NCBI GenBank assembly: GCA_016926235.1
Contig: JAFGOZ010000286.1
Span: 1-14,555 of the forward strand
Source of the DNA: Bacteroidales bacterium
Lineage (GTDB): Bacteria; Bacteroidota; Bacteroidia; Bacteroidales; UBA10428
Direction: 5' to 3'
DNA length: 14,555 nucleotides
Part shown: piece after piece, positions 6,528 through 14,555 of the stretch
How the letters are laid out: every line of letters begins with the position of its first letter
Numbering within the stretch: the first letter of the stretch is position 1
The notes under the pieces: generated by a model
What the model was told of the DNA's origin: nothing
Database searches by the model: none
What the model saw: the letters and a program-made list of their open reading frames with translations, nothing else
Program-made: the position numbers and the translations under genes

Positions 6528-6818
6528 ATGAAAAGCAGATTTAAAAAACTGCTGCCTGTCATGGTTATGGCAGTAGCAGTAGCAGGCGCTTTTTCGACCC
6601 ATGCTATGGATAAAAGAGCGGAGCGGGCCGATCTTGTTAATGGATATATTAAGTTAAACTCCATGGGAACTTCGTGCCAGGCAGAAAGTTCAACAGTTTG
6701 CACAACTGAGAATACCGGAGAGCAATGTAAAGTTGGATATTCTTCTTCAGGGGATGATTTATTCCTGATTGAAGCTGGCAGATGTATACAGCCGCTGTAC
6801 CGGCCGGCAAATAATTAA
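6528..6818 (+). CDS. Small exported four-cysteine protein, DUF6520-like
   Basis: A 96-residue protein with a clear Sec signal peptide: basic start MKSRFKK, hydrophobic core LLPVMVMAVAVAGAF, and a likely cut after THA at residue 26. The mature part of about 70 residues has four cysteines (C50, C58, C67, C86), an even number suited to two disulfides, within GTSCQAESSTVCTTENTGEQC and GRCIQPLYRP. Size, signal and cysteine spacing recall the DUF6520 family of Bacteroidota, whose function is unknown; I assign it by resemblance only. It follows the MauE-like redox protein in the same orientation with an 80-base gap, consistent with an operon in which the membrane protein oxidises or reduces it. It has no lipobox. 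Alternatives are a secreted signal peptide, a toxin or a surface adhesin. A strong terminator follows. Confidence 0.7.
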   Translation: MKSRFKKLLPVMVMAVAVAGAFSTHAMDKRAERADLVNGYIKLNSMGTSCQAESSTVCTTENTGEQCKVGYSSSGDDLFLIEAGRCIQPLYRPANN

Positions 6819-6839
6819 TCCCTGAATCCTGACGCATTA

Positions 6840-6872
6840 AAAGGAAGTGACCTGCCAGTGGTCACTTCCTTT
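6840..6872. terminator. Bidirectional terminator between convergent operons
   Basis: AAAGGAAGTGACC (6840-6852) pairs perfectly with GGTCACTTCCTTT (6860-6872) over 13 bp around the loop TGCCAGT. The A-rich left flank and T-rich right flank provide a short U tract in each direction. It sits 22 bases after the stop of the small exported protein and 25 bases past the stop of the S9 peptidase gene. Confidence 0.85.
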
Positions 6873-6896
6873 CAGCAACAGCAGTGTCAAAGAATA

Positions 6897-9515
6897 CTAC
6901 GGCATCCAGCTTTGTTTTTCCCCTCCTTTCAGAAAATGCCCGAACCATTGATGTACCTTTATGGTCAGGTCTTTTTTGTTAGCGAGATCATTGAAAGCAT
7001 GGCCCTCATTAGGATAAATGAGCATTGTATTCTGCTTGCCCAATCTTTTCATGGCAAAATGAAATGCCATGGTCTGCGTATAGTGGACATGATAGTCCTT
7101 CCCTCCTGTGTACAGTAAAAATGGAATTCGGATGTTTTGTGCATGGTATTGCGGTGAATTATCCAGGTAACCCTGGTAATCTTCAAAGAGTGATTTCTTC
7201 ATTCGCAATTGAGAATCTTCGTACTGATAAAATCTTGAAGTTGTTCCCTCTATATTAAAGTAATCCGTTGGAAAGTCAGAAATACCGGCCCCGGCAATTG
7301 CCGTGGCAAATAAACGGGTTTGTGTAATGGTGAACATCGTTTCATACCCGCCAAACGACTGGCCCATGAGCCCAATCTTTGCAGGGTTTACCGGAGCGCT
7401 TTCCATGGCTGCCTTAGTTCCTGAAATAATACAGTCTGACGCCGAAAAACCCGGTTCCCCTGTCTCATATTCAATATCAGGCAGAAAAACAAAATAGCCG
7501 TCCGCTGTCAGATTGGCCGGATTAAATCCTATCGGATTGTAATAGGTAGGAGTGATGTACTGATGCCAATAATGTGATTGCTTTTCGTAAACATGCACCA
7601 CCATGGGATAAAGGGAGTCTTGCCGGTAATCCATAGGATAGTATAGAATACCGGTAAGTTTCTTCCCGTTTTTATTGTGATACGTGATCCTTTTTCGTTC
7701 ATGCCAATGGTAATCTTTATAATGCGGATTGCTTTGAAAGATCTGTATTAAAGTGTCCGTAGCGGCATCATAGAGCATGAGCCGCGGAGGTATATCATAG
7801 TTTTCAACAGTGAAGCCAAGGACTTTATTGTTTAAGGATATCTTTGGCCATCGTGTATAACATGGTTCCATCATAATATATACCATGCTGCCATCAGCCT
7901 TTTTACAGGCATATCCGATAGTATCTCCCTTCCTGACCCGAAAAAGCATTACTGCTTCATTCAAGTATTCTCCTCTCTTGTTTCTCATGTCAGACTGGCT
8001 TCTTGTGATATTATCGATCAACCTGAACTGCGTTCCGTTTTCACGTCCCCGTGTGACTCGCTCGCAAGGGGTATTGCCTGTGGAAATTTTCCATAGATCG
8101 TACCGATCGTACATAAATACCGCTTCATCGTCCTGCATCCATAATTCCTGCGAATATGTTAAAATATCTTCTGTGCCTTTTATACCGGAAACCTTTTCCA
8201 GCTTTTCGGTAAGGTTATCATGCAGGTCTTTCCGGGTATCGTAACACCACCGATGCCTATCTTTAAAATACAGCACATATCTTCCCGAAGGGCTTATATT
8301 TAAACTTCCGACTGTGTTTACAAGTTTCTTTATCAGCAATTTTTTTTCGCCGCTTTCCATATCCATTATGTAAACATCGAAAGTATCTATCAAAGGATCA
8401 TTTTTTAGCCTGTACTGAGCAGGATTATAAATCAGCACATAGTCTTTGCTCATACCATAGAACGCTTCAGGAGTGTTTTGATCGGTCACCTGTATATATT
8501 TGTTACCGGCAGGGTCCCACATGCTTATTTTGGGTATATTATAGCTCCATACCGACATCCTTTGCCTTACATAAGGATCGTCCGTTCTCCATATTTCCGG
8601 GATATCCATGTCTGTTATCGTCTTTTCAGGTTTGTGGGCAAAGAAAATCCGCTTTCCGTCAGGCGAAAACTCCAGCGGATATCTCCCGAGCGAAACAAGG
8701 ATATGCTCCCGGGGGAACTTTCCTGTTTCAACCGGGTTTAAATACCTGCTTTTTTCCTTATTTAAATCGTAATATCCCACTAACCCCACATCTGTTGTGT
8801 CCCGTAAATTTTGAACAGGTCCCAGGATAAAGGCCAGAAAATTCCCTGATGAATGCCATGTGAGTTCCAGAACCTGCCTGTTATGCGGAATTGGGACACT
8901 TCTTACTGGATAGCCTTTTCTCAGACTGAAGATATTAATTTTGTCAGCATCCGTTCCGGATGAAAGCACGCAAATCCCTTCGGAAACCGGGTTATAACAG
9001 TATGCTGAAACCCCGGTAAGAGACAGGGAATCATTATTCTGCAAAGACCTTAATAGTAACCTTTCAGAAGACTTATGGAATACCAAAAGGTATTGTTCGT
9101 TATTACTTATCTGAAATCCGGTGCCGGAAGGAAAAACCTCCTCCCGGTCCGAATTCAGGAACATTAAATAACTTCGTTCGTTTTGATTATAGCTGGCAAT
9201 CGAATCGCCCAAAAATTTCAGACTGCCTGCATGATCCATCACATACTTTTTATTTCCGTGTGTTTGTTGAATAATCAGTGTTTCTGATTCCGTATTATAC
9301 AGGCTATAGCCTATCCAGCTTCCTTCTGCTGAAAGTCCGTTGTTCTCCAGGTTGCACCATTTATTATATTCAGTCGGGGTTATCGCTTTTTGCTTATTAT
9401 TCGACTGCGACCAACCGGTATACGGTAACAGGCATACGATACATGCCATAAGCATGTACCACCATATACATGAAAGATACTTCATAGTGTTGCCGGAATT
9501 AAATGGGTTACTCAT
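6897..9515 (-). CDS. Secreted S9 (prolyl oligopeptidase) family peptidase
   Basis: An 872-residue exported serine peptidase. The C-terminal alpha/beta-hydrolase domain (about 600-865) carries the nucleophile elbow GQSFGG with Ser720, the acid in LLYTGGKDYHVH (Asp807), and the His in YPNEGHAFND (His839), in the canonical order Ser-Asp-His. The preceding 550 residues form a propeller-like gate with blades such as LEFSPDGKRIFFAHK and LNISPSGRYVLYF. Members cleave short peptides, often after proline, but specificity cannot be read here. The ATG at 9515 starts one base after the SusD stop (TAA-A-ATG), which suggests translational coupling. An in-frame ATG at 9485 (residue 11) gives a cleaner signal peptide, MKYLSCIWWYMLMACIV through GWSQ, and may be the true start. 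Last gene of a SusC-SusD-peptidase operon, suggesting peptide rather than glycan use. Confidence 0.88.
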   Translation of the reverse strand: MSNPFNSGNTMKYLSCIWWYMLMACIVCLLPYTGWSQSNNKQKAITPTEYNKWCNLENNGLSAEGSWIGYSLYNTESETLIIQQTHGNKKYVMDHAGSLKFLGDSIASYNQNERSYLMFLNSDREEVFPSGTGFQISNNEQYLLVFHKSSERLLLRSLQNNDSLSLTGVSAYCYNPVSEGICVLSSGTDADKINIFSLRKGYPVRSVPIPHNRQVLELTWHSSGNFLAFILGPVQNLRDTTDVGLVGYYDLNKEKSRYLNPVETGKFPREHILVSLGRYPLEFSPDGKRIFFAHKPEKTITDMDIPEIWRTDDPYVRQRMSVWSYNIPKISMWDPAGNKYIQVTDQNTPEAFYGMSKDYVLIYNPAQYRLKNDPLIDTFDVYIMDMESGEKKLLIKKLVNTVGSLNISPSGRYVLYFKDRHRWCYDTRKDLHDNLTEKLEKVSGIKGTEDILTYSQELWMQDDEAVFMYDRYDLWKISTGNTPCERVTRGRENGTQFRLIDNITRSQSDMRNKRGEYLNEAVMLFRVRKGDTIGYACKKADGSMVYIMMEPCYTRWPKISLNNKVLGFTVENYDIPPRLMLYDAATDTLIQIFQSNPHYKDYHWHERKRITYHNKNGKKLTGILYYPMDYRQDSLYPMVVHVYEKQSHYWHQYITPTYYNPIGFNPANLTADGYFVFLPDIEYETGEPGFSASDCIISGTKAAMESAPVNPAKIGLMGQSFGGYETMFTITQTRLFATAIAGAGISDFPTDYFNIEGTTSRFYQYEDSQLRMKKSLFEDYQGYLDNSPQYHAQNIRIPFLLYTGGKDYHVHYTQTMAFHFAMKRLGKQNTMLIYPNEGHAFNDLANKKDLTIKVHQWFGHFLKGGEKQSWMP

Positions 9516-9516
9516 T

Positions 9517-10938
9517 TTAATTGTATCCCGGGTTTTGCGGATTTAGTGAGGGATTAAGCAATAACTCATTTTCAGGGATCGGCAGTAACCTGTCCGTAGT
9601 GTTCCAACCGGGTTTTAAGGGACTCAGTACCTGATCCAGTTTTCCAGTCCGCTTTAAATCAAAAAAACAATGCCCAATTTCGGTAAACAATTCATGTCTG
9701 CGTTCACGGTAAATCGCTTCGAGCAGCTCTTCACGGTTTGTGGCCAAAGTTCCATCCAAACCGGCGCGATCCCTGATGATATTCAGATCCCGGCATGCCT
9801 CTGTTAAATTCTCCAGTTGCGCGTACGCCTCGGCCCTTACCAGGTAAAGCTCTCCCAGACGAAAGAGAATGGTATATTCTTTAGAAGGATTCGTATTATT
9901 TTTTTCTTTATACTTATAGGAATGATACCACAATTGCGTCCCATCGCTTACCCCTTTTACCCAATGCGTCATTCTCAGATCAGAAGGTTCAAAACTTTCT
10001 GCCAGATTAGGTGTTAGGGCAACATATGGCGGAGGGGCTGTTGTAAATATGAATGACTGGCCTTCATGAGTGTTTCCATTGGTATATTTTGCTGCCCATT
10101 GCCAAAGGGTGGTTGTACTCTCTTTTAAAAACACTTTGTCCAGATCGGTTTCCCATGTATACAGGCCGGTTTGATTTATCACATAAGATGCTGCGTCAAC
10201 GGCATTCTGCCACTCCTGCCGGTATAGGTATACCCTTGCCAACAGGGCCATCACCACCGCTTTGTTCGGACGTGTGCGGTCAGCCGACTGGTAATTGTCA
10301 TCCAGCAGGGTTACTGCGGTTGTTAAATCATTTATCATCAGGGTGTAAGCTTCGCTTTCAGGTTGTCGTTTTGCATCTTTGTTCTGCTGATAGTCGGTTG
10401 TGGTGATGTAAGGGATATCTCCAAACAGGTTAACCAGGTAAAAATGCAAAAGGGCTCTCACAAAAAGCGCTTCCCCGGTAAGCTGTCCTTTCACATCATC
10501 AGTCAGATTTCTGGAAGCGTCTGCCTTTTCCACGAGGCTGTTGGTACTGTATATCAAATAATATGCATTATTCCACCAGGAGCTTACAAAAGGCTCCGAA
10601 GGCAGAAGGGAATTGGTATAATAATTTGTTTGTGCTGTTGAGGTACCATAATAATCCAGTTCACCGGCATACAAACTCATAAAATAGCTCATATCGTGCA
10701 GCATCCCCTGGTCTCTCATACGGGCATAGATGGCCAACATGGCTGAATGTGCCGTAGAAGCATCTTCAAAAACCTCCCCGGCAGTCAGCTGGGAAGAAGG
10801 AATGTCTACTTCCACAAAGCTTTCGCAGGCATTATATTGCAGGAACAAAAAAAACAGCAAGCTAACACGAAAAAGAAAAGCAAATCCCTTATGGGGCTTT
10901 TTTCCGGAAGAATGAAAACAGTATTGAGATAATTGCAT
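9517..10938 (-). CDS. SusD/RagB-family outer-membrane lipoprotein
   Basis: A 473-residue surface lipoprotein that would cap its SusC partner and bind substrate. The N-terminus has a hydrophobic segment (FRVSLLFFLFLQYNAC) ending at Cys38, the probable lipidation site, followed by acidic residues (ESFVEVD) of the kind that direct Bacteroidota lipoproteins to the cell surface. The N-terminal SusD region (about 45-230) shows the usual helices: AHSAMLAIYARM, LTGEALFVRALLHFYLVNLFGDIPY and VVMALLARVYLYRQEWQNAVDAASYVI. The C-terminal RagB/SusD region has LFRLGELYLVRAEAYAQLE, IYRERRHELFTEIGHCFFDLKR and the closing LLPIPENELLLNP. Length is normal. It lies 18 bases after the SusC stop and ends one base before the S9 peptidase ATG. 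The peptidase neighbour suggests an oligopeptide ligand; this is inference, as SusD sequence does not show specificity. Confidence 0.92.
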   Translation of the reverse strand: MQLSQYCFHSSGKKPHKGFAFLFRVSLLFFLFLQYNACESFVEVDIPSSQLTAGEVFEDASTAHSAMLAIYARMRDQGMLHDMSYFMSLYAGELDYYGTSTAQTNYYTNSLLPSEPFVSSWWNNAYYLIYSTNSLVEKADASRNLTDDVKGQLTGEALFVRALLHFYLVNLFGDIPYITTTDYQQNKDAKRQPESEAYTLMINDLTTAVTLLDDNYQSADRTRPNKAVVMALLARVYLYRQEWQNAVDAASYVINQTGLYTWETDLDKVFLKESTTTLWQWAAKYTNGNTHEGQSFIFTTAPPPYVALTPNLAESFEPSDLRMTHWVKGVSDGTQLWYHSYKYKEKNNTNPSKEYTILFRLGELYLVRAEAYAQLENLTEACRDLNIIRDRAGLDGTLATNREELLEAIYRERRHELFTEIGHCFFDLKRTGKLDQVLSPLKPGWNTTDRLLPIPENELLLNPSLNPQNPGYN

Positions 10939-10956
10939 AGGATTAAGTTTTAACGA

Positions 10957-13956
10957 TTAAAATGACATTTGTATCCCGGTTGTTATAACTCTCAGAGGAG
11001 GGAGGCTGTTTGGATAAACAGATTCCGGATCAAAACCTTCATAAGAAGTAAGTGTGAGCAGGTTTTGGCCCCGTAAGAAAACACTGAACCGGATATTTTT
11101 TAACACTGCTTCGGGAAGCGAATAAGTCAATGAGATATTTTTCAGCCGGATATAAGAAGCGTCTTCGATTACTGCATCACTTTGCTGGTAATTCGTGTAC
11201 CGGTTGTATACATCGGTATTTATCCCCGTTGTATAGGGCTGATAAGTAACACGGTCTCCCGGTTCCTGCCAGTGATTCGTAACACAGACGGGCTGATTGG
11301 CCATTGTCCCGGGAACCCCCGTAATATAAAGGAAAGAATAATTCTGCTGCCTGACAAGCTGGAATAAAAAGTCCAGTTGAAATCTCCCGATCTTAAAGCT
11401 GTTTTGTATTCCTCCGAAAAACTCCGGGTTCATATCCTCTGTCATTTCACGGTCATCCTCACGGGTAAGGGCTCCGTCATCATTATAATCCTTGAATGTA
11501 TACAACCCGGTTTCCGGATCAAGGCCCTGGTAACTATACACTTTTTTAATATTCAAAGGTTTTCCTACCACATAAGTATTGGCATAGGTAGAGCCTTCGA
11601 GCCCCGGAAATGATACGAGTTTATTTCGCGGGAAACTGATATTGAATGTCGTGTTCCACGAGAAATTACGCTGTTGCAGGTTCATGCTTCGAAACGTAAG
11701 CTCCCAGCCTGTATTTTCCACAGTGGCATTCAGATTTGCCTGGATCGAGGAGAATCCGGTTGTCCCCGGTAATGGAATGCCCACTAGTTGACCGGAAGAA
11801 CGATTCCGGTACCAGGAAGCCGTAAAGTAGAAACGGGCATTAAAAAAACCGGTTTCAAGCCCGAATTCCAGCTTTTTGTTCGTTTCCCAGCCAAAAATCG
11901 GGTTAAAAAGGCGCGAAGGTTCTATTACCGATACACCTCCATAGGTATTGCCGCTGACCGTATAGGTGTCGATATACTGGTAATCACCTATCTGGTCGCT
12001 CCCACTGGTTCCGTAGCTACCACGCAGTTTCCCGAAACTCAAAAAGGGAATGGCATTTTTTACAAATTCTTCATCTGAAAATAGCCAGGCAAATCCCACG
12101 GCACCGAAATTGGCAAATTGCCTGCCGGGACCAAACCGGCTTGAACCGTCCCTTCTGCCTGTTAAGTTCAGGATATACCGCTCTTTATATGAAAAATTAA
12201 TCCTCCCGAAAACAGCGTTGTATTTATATGCTGTTTTATTGTCAGCATAAATATATATTTCGTTGGCTGCAGCCAGGTTTTCAATAAGACTGTTACTGGA
12301 AAAACCATATCCCTGGTTTACCAGTTGCGTGGAAGTTAACTTTTGAAAGGTACTTCCTGCCAAAACTTTTATCCTGAAATCTCCCAACTCTGTTTCATAG
12401 GTTAACTGGGGCTCTGTAATCCACGATTCACGGTATACATTATTCTTATATACGGCAGAATATTCACTTGTGGCGTTCCATACAGGATCGTACATTGTTG
12501 AAGGCATGGTCTGCAGGTCCATAAACTTTGTGCTGGTATAGCCCATGCTGTTTTTAAGGCTAAATCCCTTAAACAATTCATAAGATAATTGTATGTTGCT
12601 TACCAGGTCGTAACTATCGGACCGGTATTTACTCTCCATTGAGGCCAGCGGGTTTTCCCATGTGCTTGATTCCCAGTTAAGGCTCCCGTCCTCATTATAT
12701 AAGGCGGGGGCATTGGGAGGCAGCTTGTATATTTGCGAAGCGTAGACTACAGTTGCCGGCAGATTGTTTTGCTGTACGGTATAACCCGAAGACATGTGAA
12801 CTGTGAACCTTTGATTGGGACTTGTGTGCGATAAGCTTGTATGTACCCCTGCCTTGTTATAGACGAAGGTTTTTGGATATACCGTTGTCTCCCTGTGATA
12901 ACTGCCGCTTATTAAGTACGTGGTATTATCATTTCCACCGGAGATTGTGCCCCTGATGTCGTTTATTTCTGAAGTTCCCCCGATCAGCACATCCTCCCAG
13001 TTGGTATAACGGTTTTTGTCCCAGGTGCCATTTACATCATACGCATTGACCGGGTATTCCGTATAGCCGTCATTGGCATAAGCTTCTTCGCGCATTTTAA
13101 CATATTCGGGGGTTTTCATCAAATCCAGGTAGGTTTTAACCCATCCCTGGCCATAGGAGTAATCCATGTTAAGCAGCGTTTTTCCCTTTTGCCCCTGCCT
13201 TGTGGTTATAAGCACCACTCCGTTAGCTCCCCTGGAACCATAGATAGCCGTGGCATCTGCATCTTTCAACACCTCAATACTTTCAATGGAAGATGGGTCT
13301 ATGCTGGTTAACGGATCGATATCCCCGGAAATGGCACTATTCGTATAGGAAGAGCCGACAGCTCCTGAAGAATACGGTACTCCATCGATAATATACAGGG
13401 GATCGTTTCCATCTGAACGAAGACTGTTTTGACCACGGATACGGATTTGAAGCCCGCTGCCCGGAAGACCGGAATTCTGTGCTATATATACCCCGGCCAT
13501 GCGTCCCTGTACCGCGGAAAGCACATTGCTCACCGGCTGGTTTTCTATTTCTTTGGCGGCTATTTTAACGATACTCCCGGTACTTTCCCTTTCCTTTACA
13601 TTGTAATATCCTGCATTTATGGTTATCTCTGAAAGGGTAATCACTTCTTCGCGCAGGTGAATGTCAATTTGTAATTGTCCGTTTACAGCAACCTCCTGTG
13701 TTTCAAATCCGATATATGAAAACGAAAGTACGGCATCGGGCGGAACATTTTTAAGTATATAATGGCCGTCTTTGTCGGTGGCCGTTCCGGTGACAGCGCC
13801 TTTAACAAGCACATAAACGCCCGGTAGCGGCTCACCTGGTTCATCGGTAACAATACCGGTGACAGTTAACTTTTGGGCATTGACAATTGCAATAATGCCC
13901 ATAAGTAAAATCAATAACAACAGTTTCTTTGAAAAATTATATTTGTGTTCTTTCAT
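10957..13956 (-). CDS. SusC/RagA-family TonB-dependent outer-membrane transporter
   Basis: A 999-residue TonB-dependent beta-barrel. It has a signal peptide (MKEHKYNFSKKLLLLILLMG through NAQ, residues 1-28) and a carboxypeptidase-regulatory-like domain (about 31-103: VTGIVTDEPGEPLPGVYV, DGHYILKNVPPDAVLSFSYI). The plug (about 110-255) has VQGRMAGVYI, IRIRGQNSLR, PLYIIDGVPY and the SusC signature IEVLKDADATAIYGSRGANG. A long 22-strand-type barrel follows, ending in an aromatic residue (TTGIQMSF), as outer-membrane insertion requires. There is no N-terminal STN domain, so it is not expected to signal through an anti-sigma FecR protein, and no sigma/FecR pair is nearby. The start has an A-rich leader (CCCAAAAAACTATG) typical of the phylum. 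First gene of the operon with the SusD-like and S9 peptidase genes; substrate unknown, probably peptides. Confidence 0.93.
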   Translation of the reverse strand: MKEHKYNFSKKLLLLILLMGIIAIVNAQKLTVTGIVTDEPGEPLPGVYVLVKGAVTGTATDKDGHYILKNVPPDAVLSFSYIGFETQEVAVNGQLQIDIHLREEVITLSEITINAGYYNVKERESTGSIVKIAAKEIENQPVSNVLSAVQGRMAGVYIAQNSGLPGSGLQIRIRGQNSLRSDGNDPLYIIDGVPYSSGAVGSSYTNSAISGDIDPLTSIDPSSIESIEVLKDADATAIYGSRGANGVVLITTRQGQKGKTLLNMDYSYGQGWVKTYLDLMKTPEYVKMREEAYANDGYTEYPVNAYDVNGTWDKNRYTNWEDVLIGGTSEINDIRGTISGGNDNTTYLISGSYHRETTVYPKTFVYNKAGVHTSLSHTSPNQRFTVHMSSGYTVQQNNLPATVVYASQIYKLPPNAPALYNEDGSLNWESSTWENPLASMESKYRSDSYDLVSNIQLSYELFKGFSLKNSMGYTSTKFMDLQTMPSTMYDPVWNATSEYSAVYKNNVYRESWITEPQLTYETELGDFRIKVLAGSTFQKLTSTQLVNQGYGFSSNSLIENLAAANEIYIYADNKTAYKYNAVFGRINFSYKERYILNLTGRRDGSSRFGPGRQFANFGAVGFAWLFSDEEFVKNAIPFLSFGKLRGSYGTSGSDQIGDYQYIDTYTVSGNTYGGVSVIEPSRLFNPIFGWETNKKLEFGLETGFFNARFYFTASWYRNRSSGQLVGIPLPGTTGFSSIQANLNATVENTGWELTFRSMNLQQRNFSWNTTFNISFPRNKLVSFPGLEGSTYANTYVVGKPLNIKKVYSYQGLDPETGLYTFKDYNDDGALTREDDREMTEDMNPEFFGGIQNSFKIGRFQLDFLFQLVRQQNYSFLYITGVPGTMANQPVCVTNHWQEPGDRVTYQPYTTGINTDVYNRYTNYQQSDAVIEDASYIRLKNISLTYSLPEAVLKNIRFSVFLRGQNLLTLTSYEGFDPESVYPNSLPPLRVITTGIQMSF

Positions 13957-14555
13957 AGTTTTTTGGGTATTAGGTTTTTAAATTGCGGTTAATACAAATG
14001 AAGGGCTGAAGATTGTAAGCAGAAGGTGGAAAGCAGGTTGAATGTACGGGAGTCAGGCCACAACATGGAAATTACCAACCAACTGTGACCCTCTCCCGTA
14101 ACGCCTATTTATAAACCCTTATCTTTTGGCCCCCTGTATCTATGGGGGATGATGGAAAACAGGACATGCAGGCCGGCAGCCTGTGTAATGTGAGATTTTT
14201 CTCATAAACCGTACAGTTAATTAAAATTTTACAAGATTGATTAGTAAGCCTTCTGTCTGTGGTTTATGCCGGTTGCAGGACACAGCAACCATCTCAATAT
14301 GCGGTAAAAATGACACAAAAAAAGAAGGCGCGAACGATTGTCATTAATCCTTAAAACAGGCTCGGCAAGGGGCCTTGTCACAAGAATAAGACAATGTCCG
14401 CGCCCCTATATGTTGAGGGGCGCTTCCATTATTCGACCTTGTGACTTTGAATTTTGCCGATTCGTTTTAAAGGTCAAAAAAGCGCTATGTTATTTCCGTA
14501 TCGAAATATGAGATACAAAAATACTATTTCAGTTTAATGTTGCTATGTCTTCATC
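13957..14555. other. Gene-free region upstream of the SusC-like gene
   Basis: No protein-coding or RNA gene is supported in these 599 bases. The stretch contains an inverted pair ACGGGAG/CTCCCGT near 14045-14092, CCCCC/GGGGG (14130-14134, 14144-14148), CAGGC/GCCTG (14169-14183), TGAGA-TTTT-TCTCA (14191-14204) and a large imperfect inverted repeat (14351-14470). Reading toward the SusC-like gene, CAAAAATA (14516-14523) gives TATTTTTG on the minus strand, an exact TAnnTTTG match that would imply a leader of about 550 bases. A weaker TTCATTTG (14002-13995) would give a short one. The promoter is therefore unresolved. Confidence 0.55.
14351..14470. repeat. 120-bp imperfect inverted repeat with GC-rich core hairpin
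   Basis: Five complementary blocks occur in mirrored order: TTAAAAC (14351-14357) with GTTTTAA (14464-14470); TCGGCAA (14362-14368) with TTGCCGA (14454-14460); GTCACAAG (14377-14384) with CTTGTGAC (14438-14445); AATAA (14385-14389) with TTATT (14429-14433); and the core GCGCCCCT (14400-14407) with AGGGGCGC (14416-14423) around an 8-base loop. The blocks are separated by mismatched bulges. Such a structure could be an RNA leader, a mobile repeat or a recombination site; nothing in it names a family. Confidence 0.7.

Noticed and set aside
7885..8244. 119-codon plus-strand frame opposite the S9 peptidase
   Set aside because: It is a shadow of the peptidase gene, Ser-rich with no domain.
10957..13956. 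Starch or glycan utilisation assignment for the SusCD pair
   Set aside because: No glycoside hydrolase or glycan-binding gene is nearby; the only linked enzyme is a peptidase.
14030..14100. Known riboswitch (cobalamin or SAM) in the SusC leader
   Set aside because: I could not find the conserved boxes of those classes on the minus strand; only simple stems are visible.
14351..14470. Integron attC site
   Set aside because: The size and bulged hairpin shape fit, but the ends TTAAAAC and GTTTTAA do not match the RYYYAAC and GTTRRRY core sites, and there is no cassette gene or integrase.

Overview
The window comes from a member of the Bacteroidota. The evidence is a SusC/SusD (RagA/RagB) outer-membrane pair, a PAS-LuxR regulator and MauE-type membrane protein of kinds common in that phylum, near-absence of Shine-Dalgarno sequences, A/T-rich leaders before ATGs, and several matches to the Bacteroidota -7 promoter element TAnnTTTG. 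Genus and species cannot be assigned from the sequence alone.

Left part (1-3770) is accessory DNA. It holds the start of an unrecognised minus-strand gene cut by the window edge (1-128) and a long non-coding stretch (129-877). That stretch contains a probable decayed transposase fragment, a hairpin terminator and a 104-bp nested inverted repeat. Then come an ArdC-like antirestriction/zincin protein (878-1921) with a clean terminator, and a Schlafen/AlbA_2-type ATP-binding regulator (2216-3730). The stop codon of the latter lies in a 12-bp unit repeated four times in tandem. ArdC-like and AlbA_2/AAA_4 genes are typical cargo of conjugative elements and islands, but no integrase, relaxase or attachment site is visible here.

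Right part (3857-13956) looks like one functional locus. A PAS-LuxR regulator (minus) and a MauE/DoxX-like redox membrane protein with a large extra C-terminal domain (plus) diverge from a 341-bp region. That region carries three copies of the palindrome CTACCC-N4-GGGTAG, the expected shape of a dimeric LuxR-type operator. The membrane protein gene is followed by a small exported four-cysteine protein resembling the DUF6520 family. A strong bidirectional terminator then separates these from a convergent operon, in transcription order: SusC-like TonB transporter, SusD-like lipoprotein, secreted S9 prolyl-oligopeptidase-family peptidase.

My inferred model is that the regulator controls its own gene and the membrane/peptide pair through the palindromes, the MauE-like protein handles thiol chemistry for the small cysteine-rich exported protein, and the SusCD-S9 operon binds, cleaves and imports peptides. 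The link between the two convergent halves rests on adjacency and compatible functions only. The last 600 bp (13957-14555), upstream of susC, have no gene but hold a 120-bp imperfect inverted repeat and smaller hairpins. No tRNA, rRNA, CRISPR array or intact insertion sequence was found.
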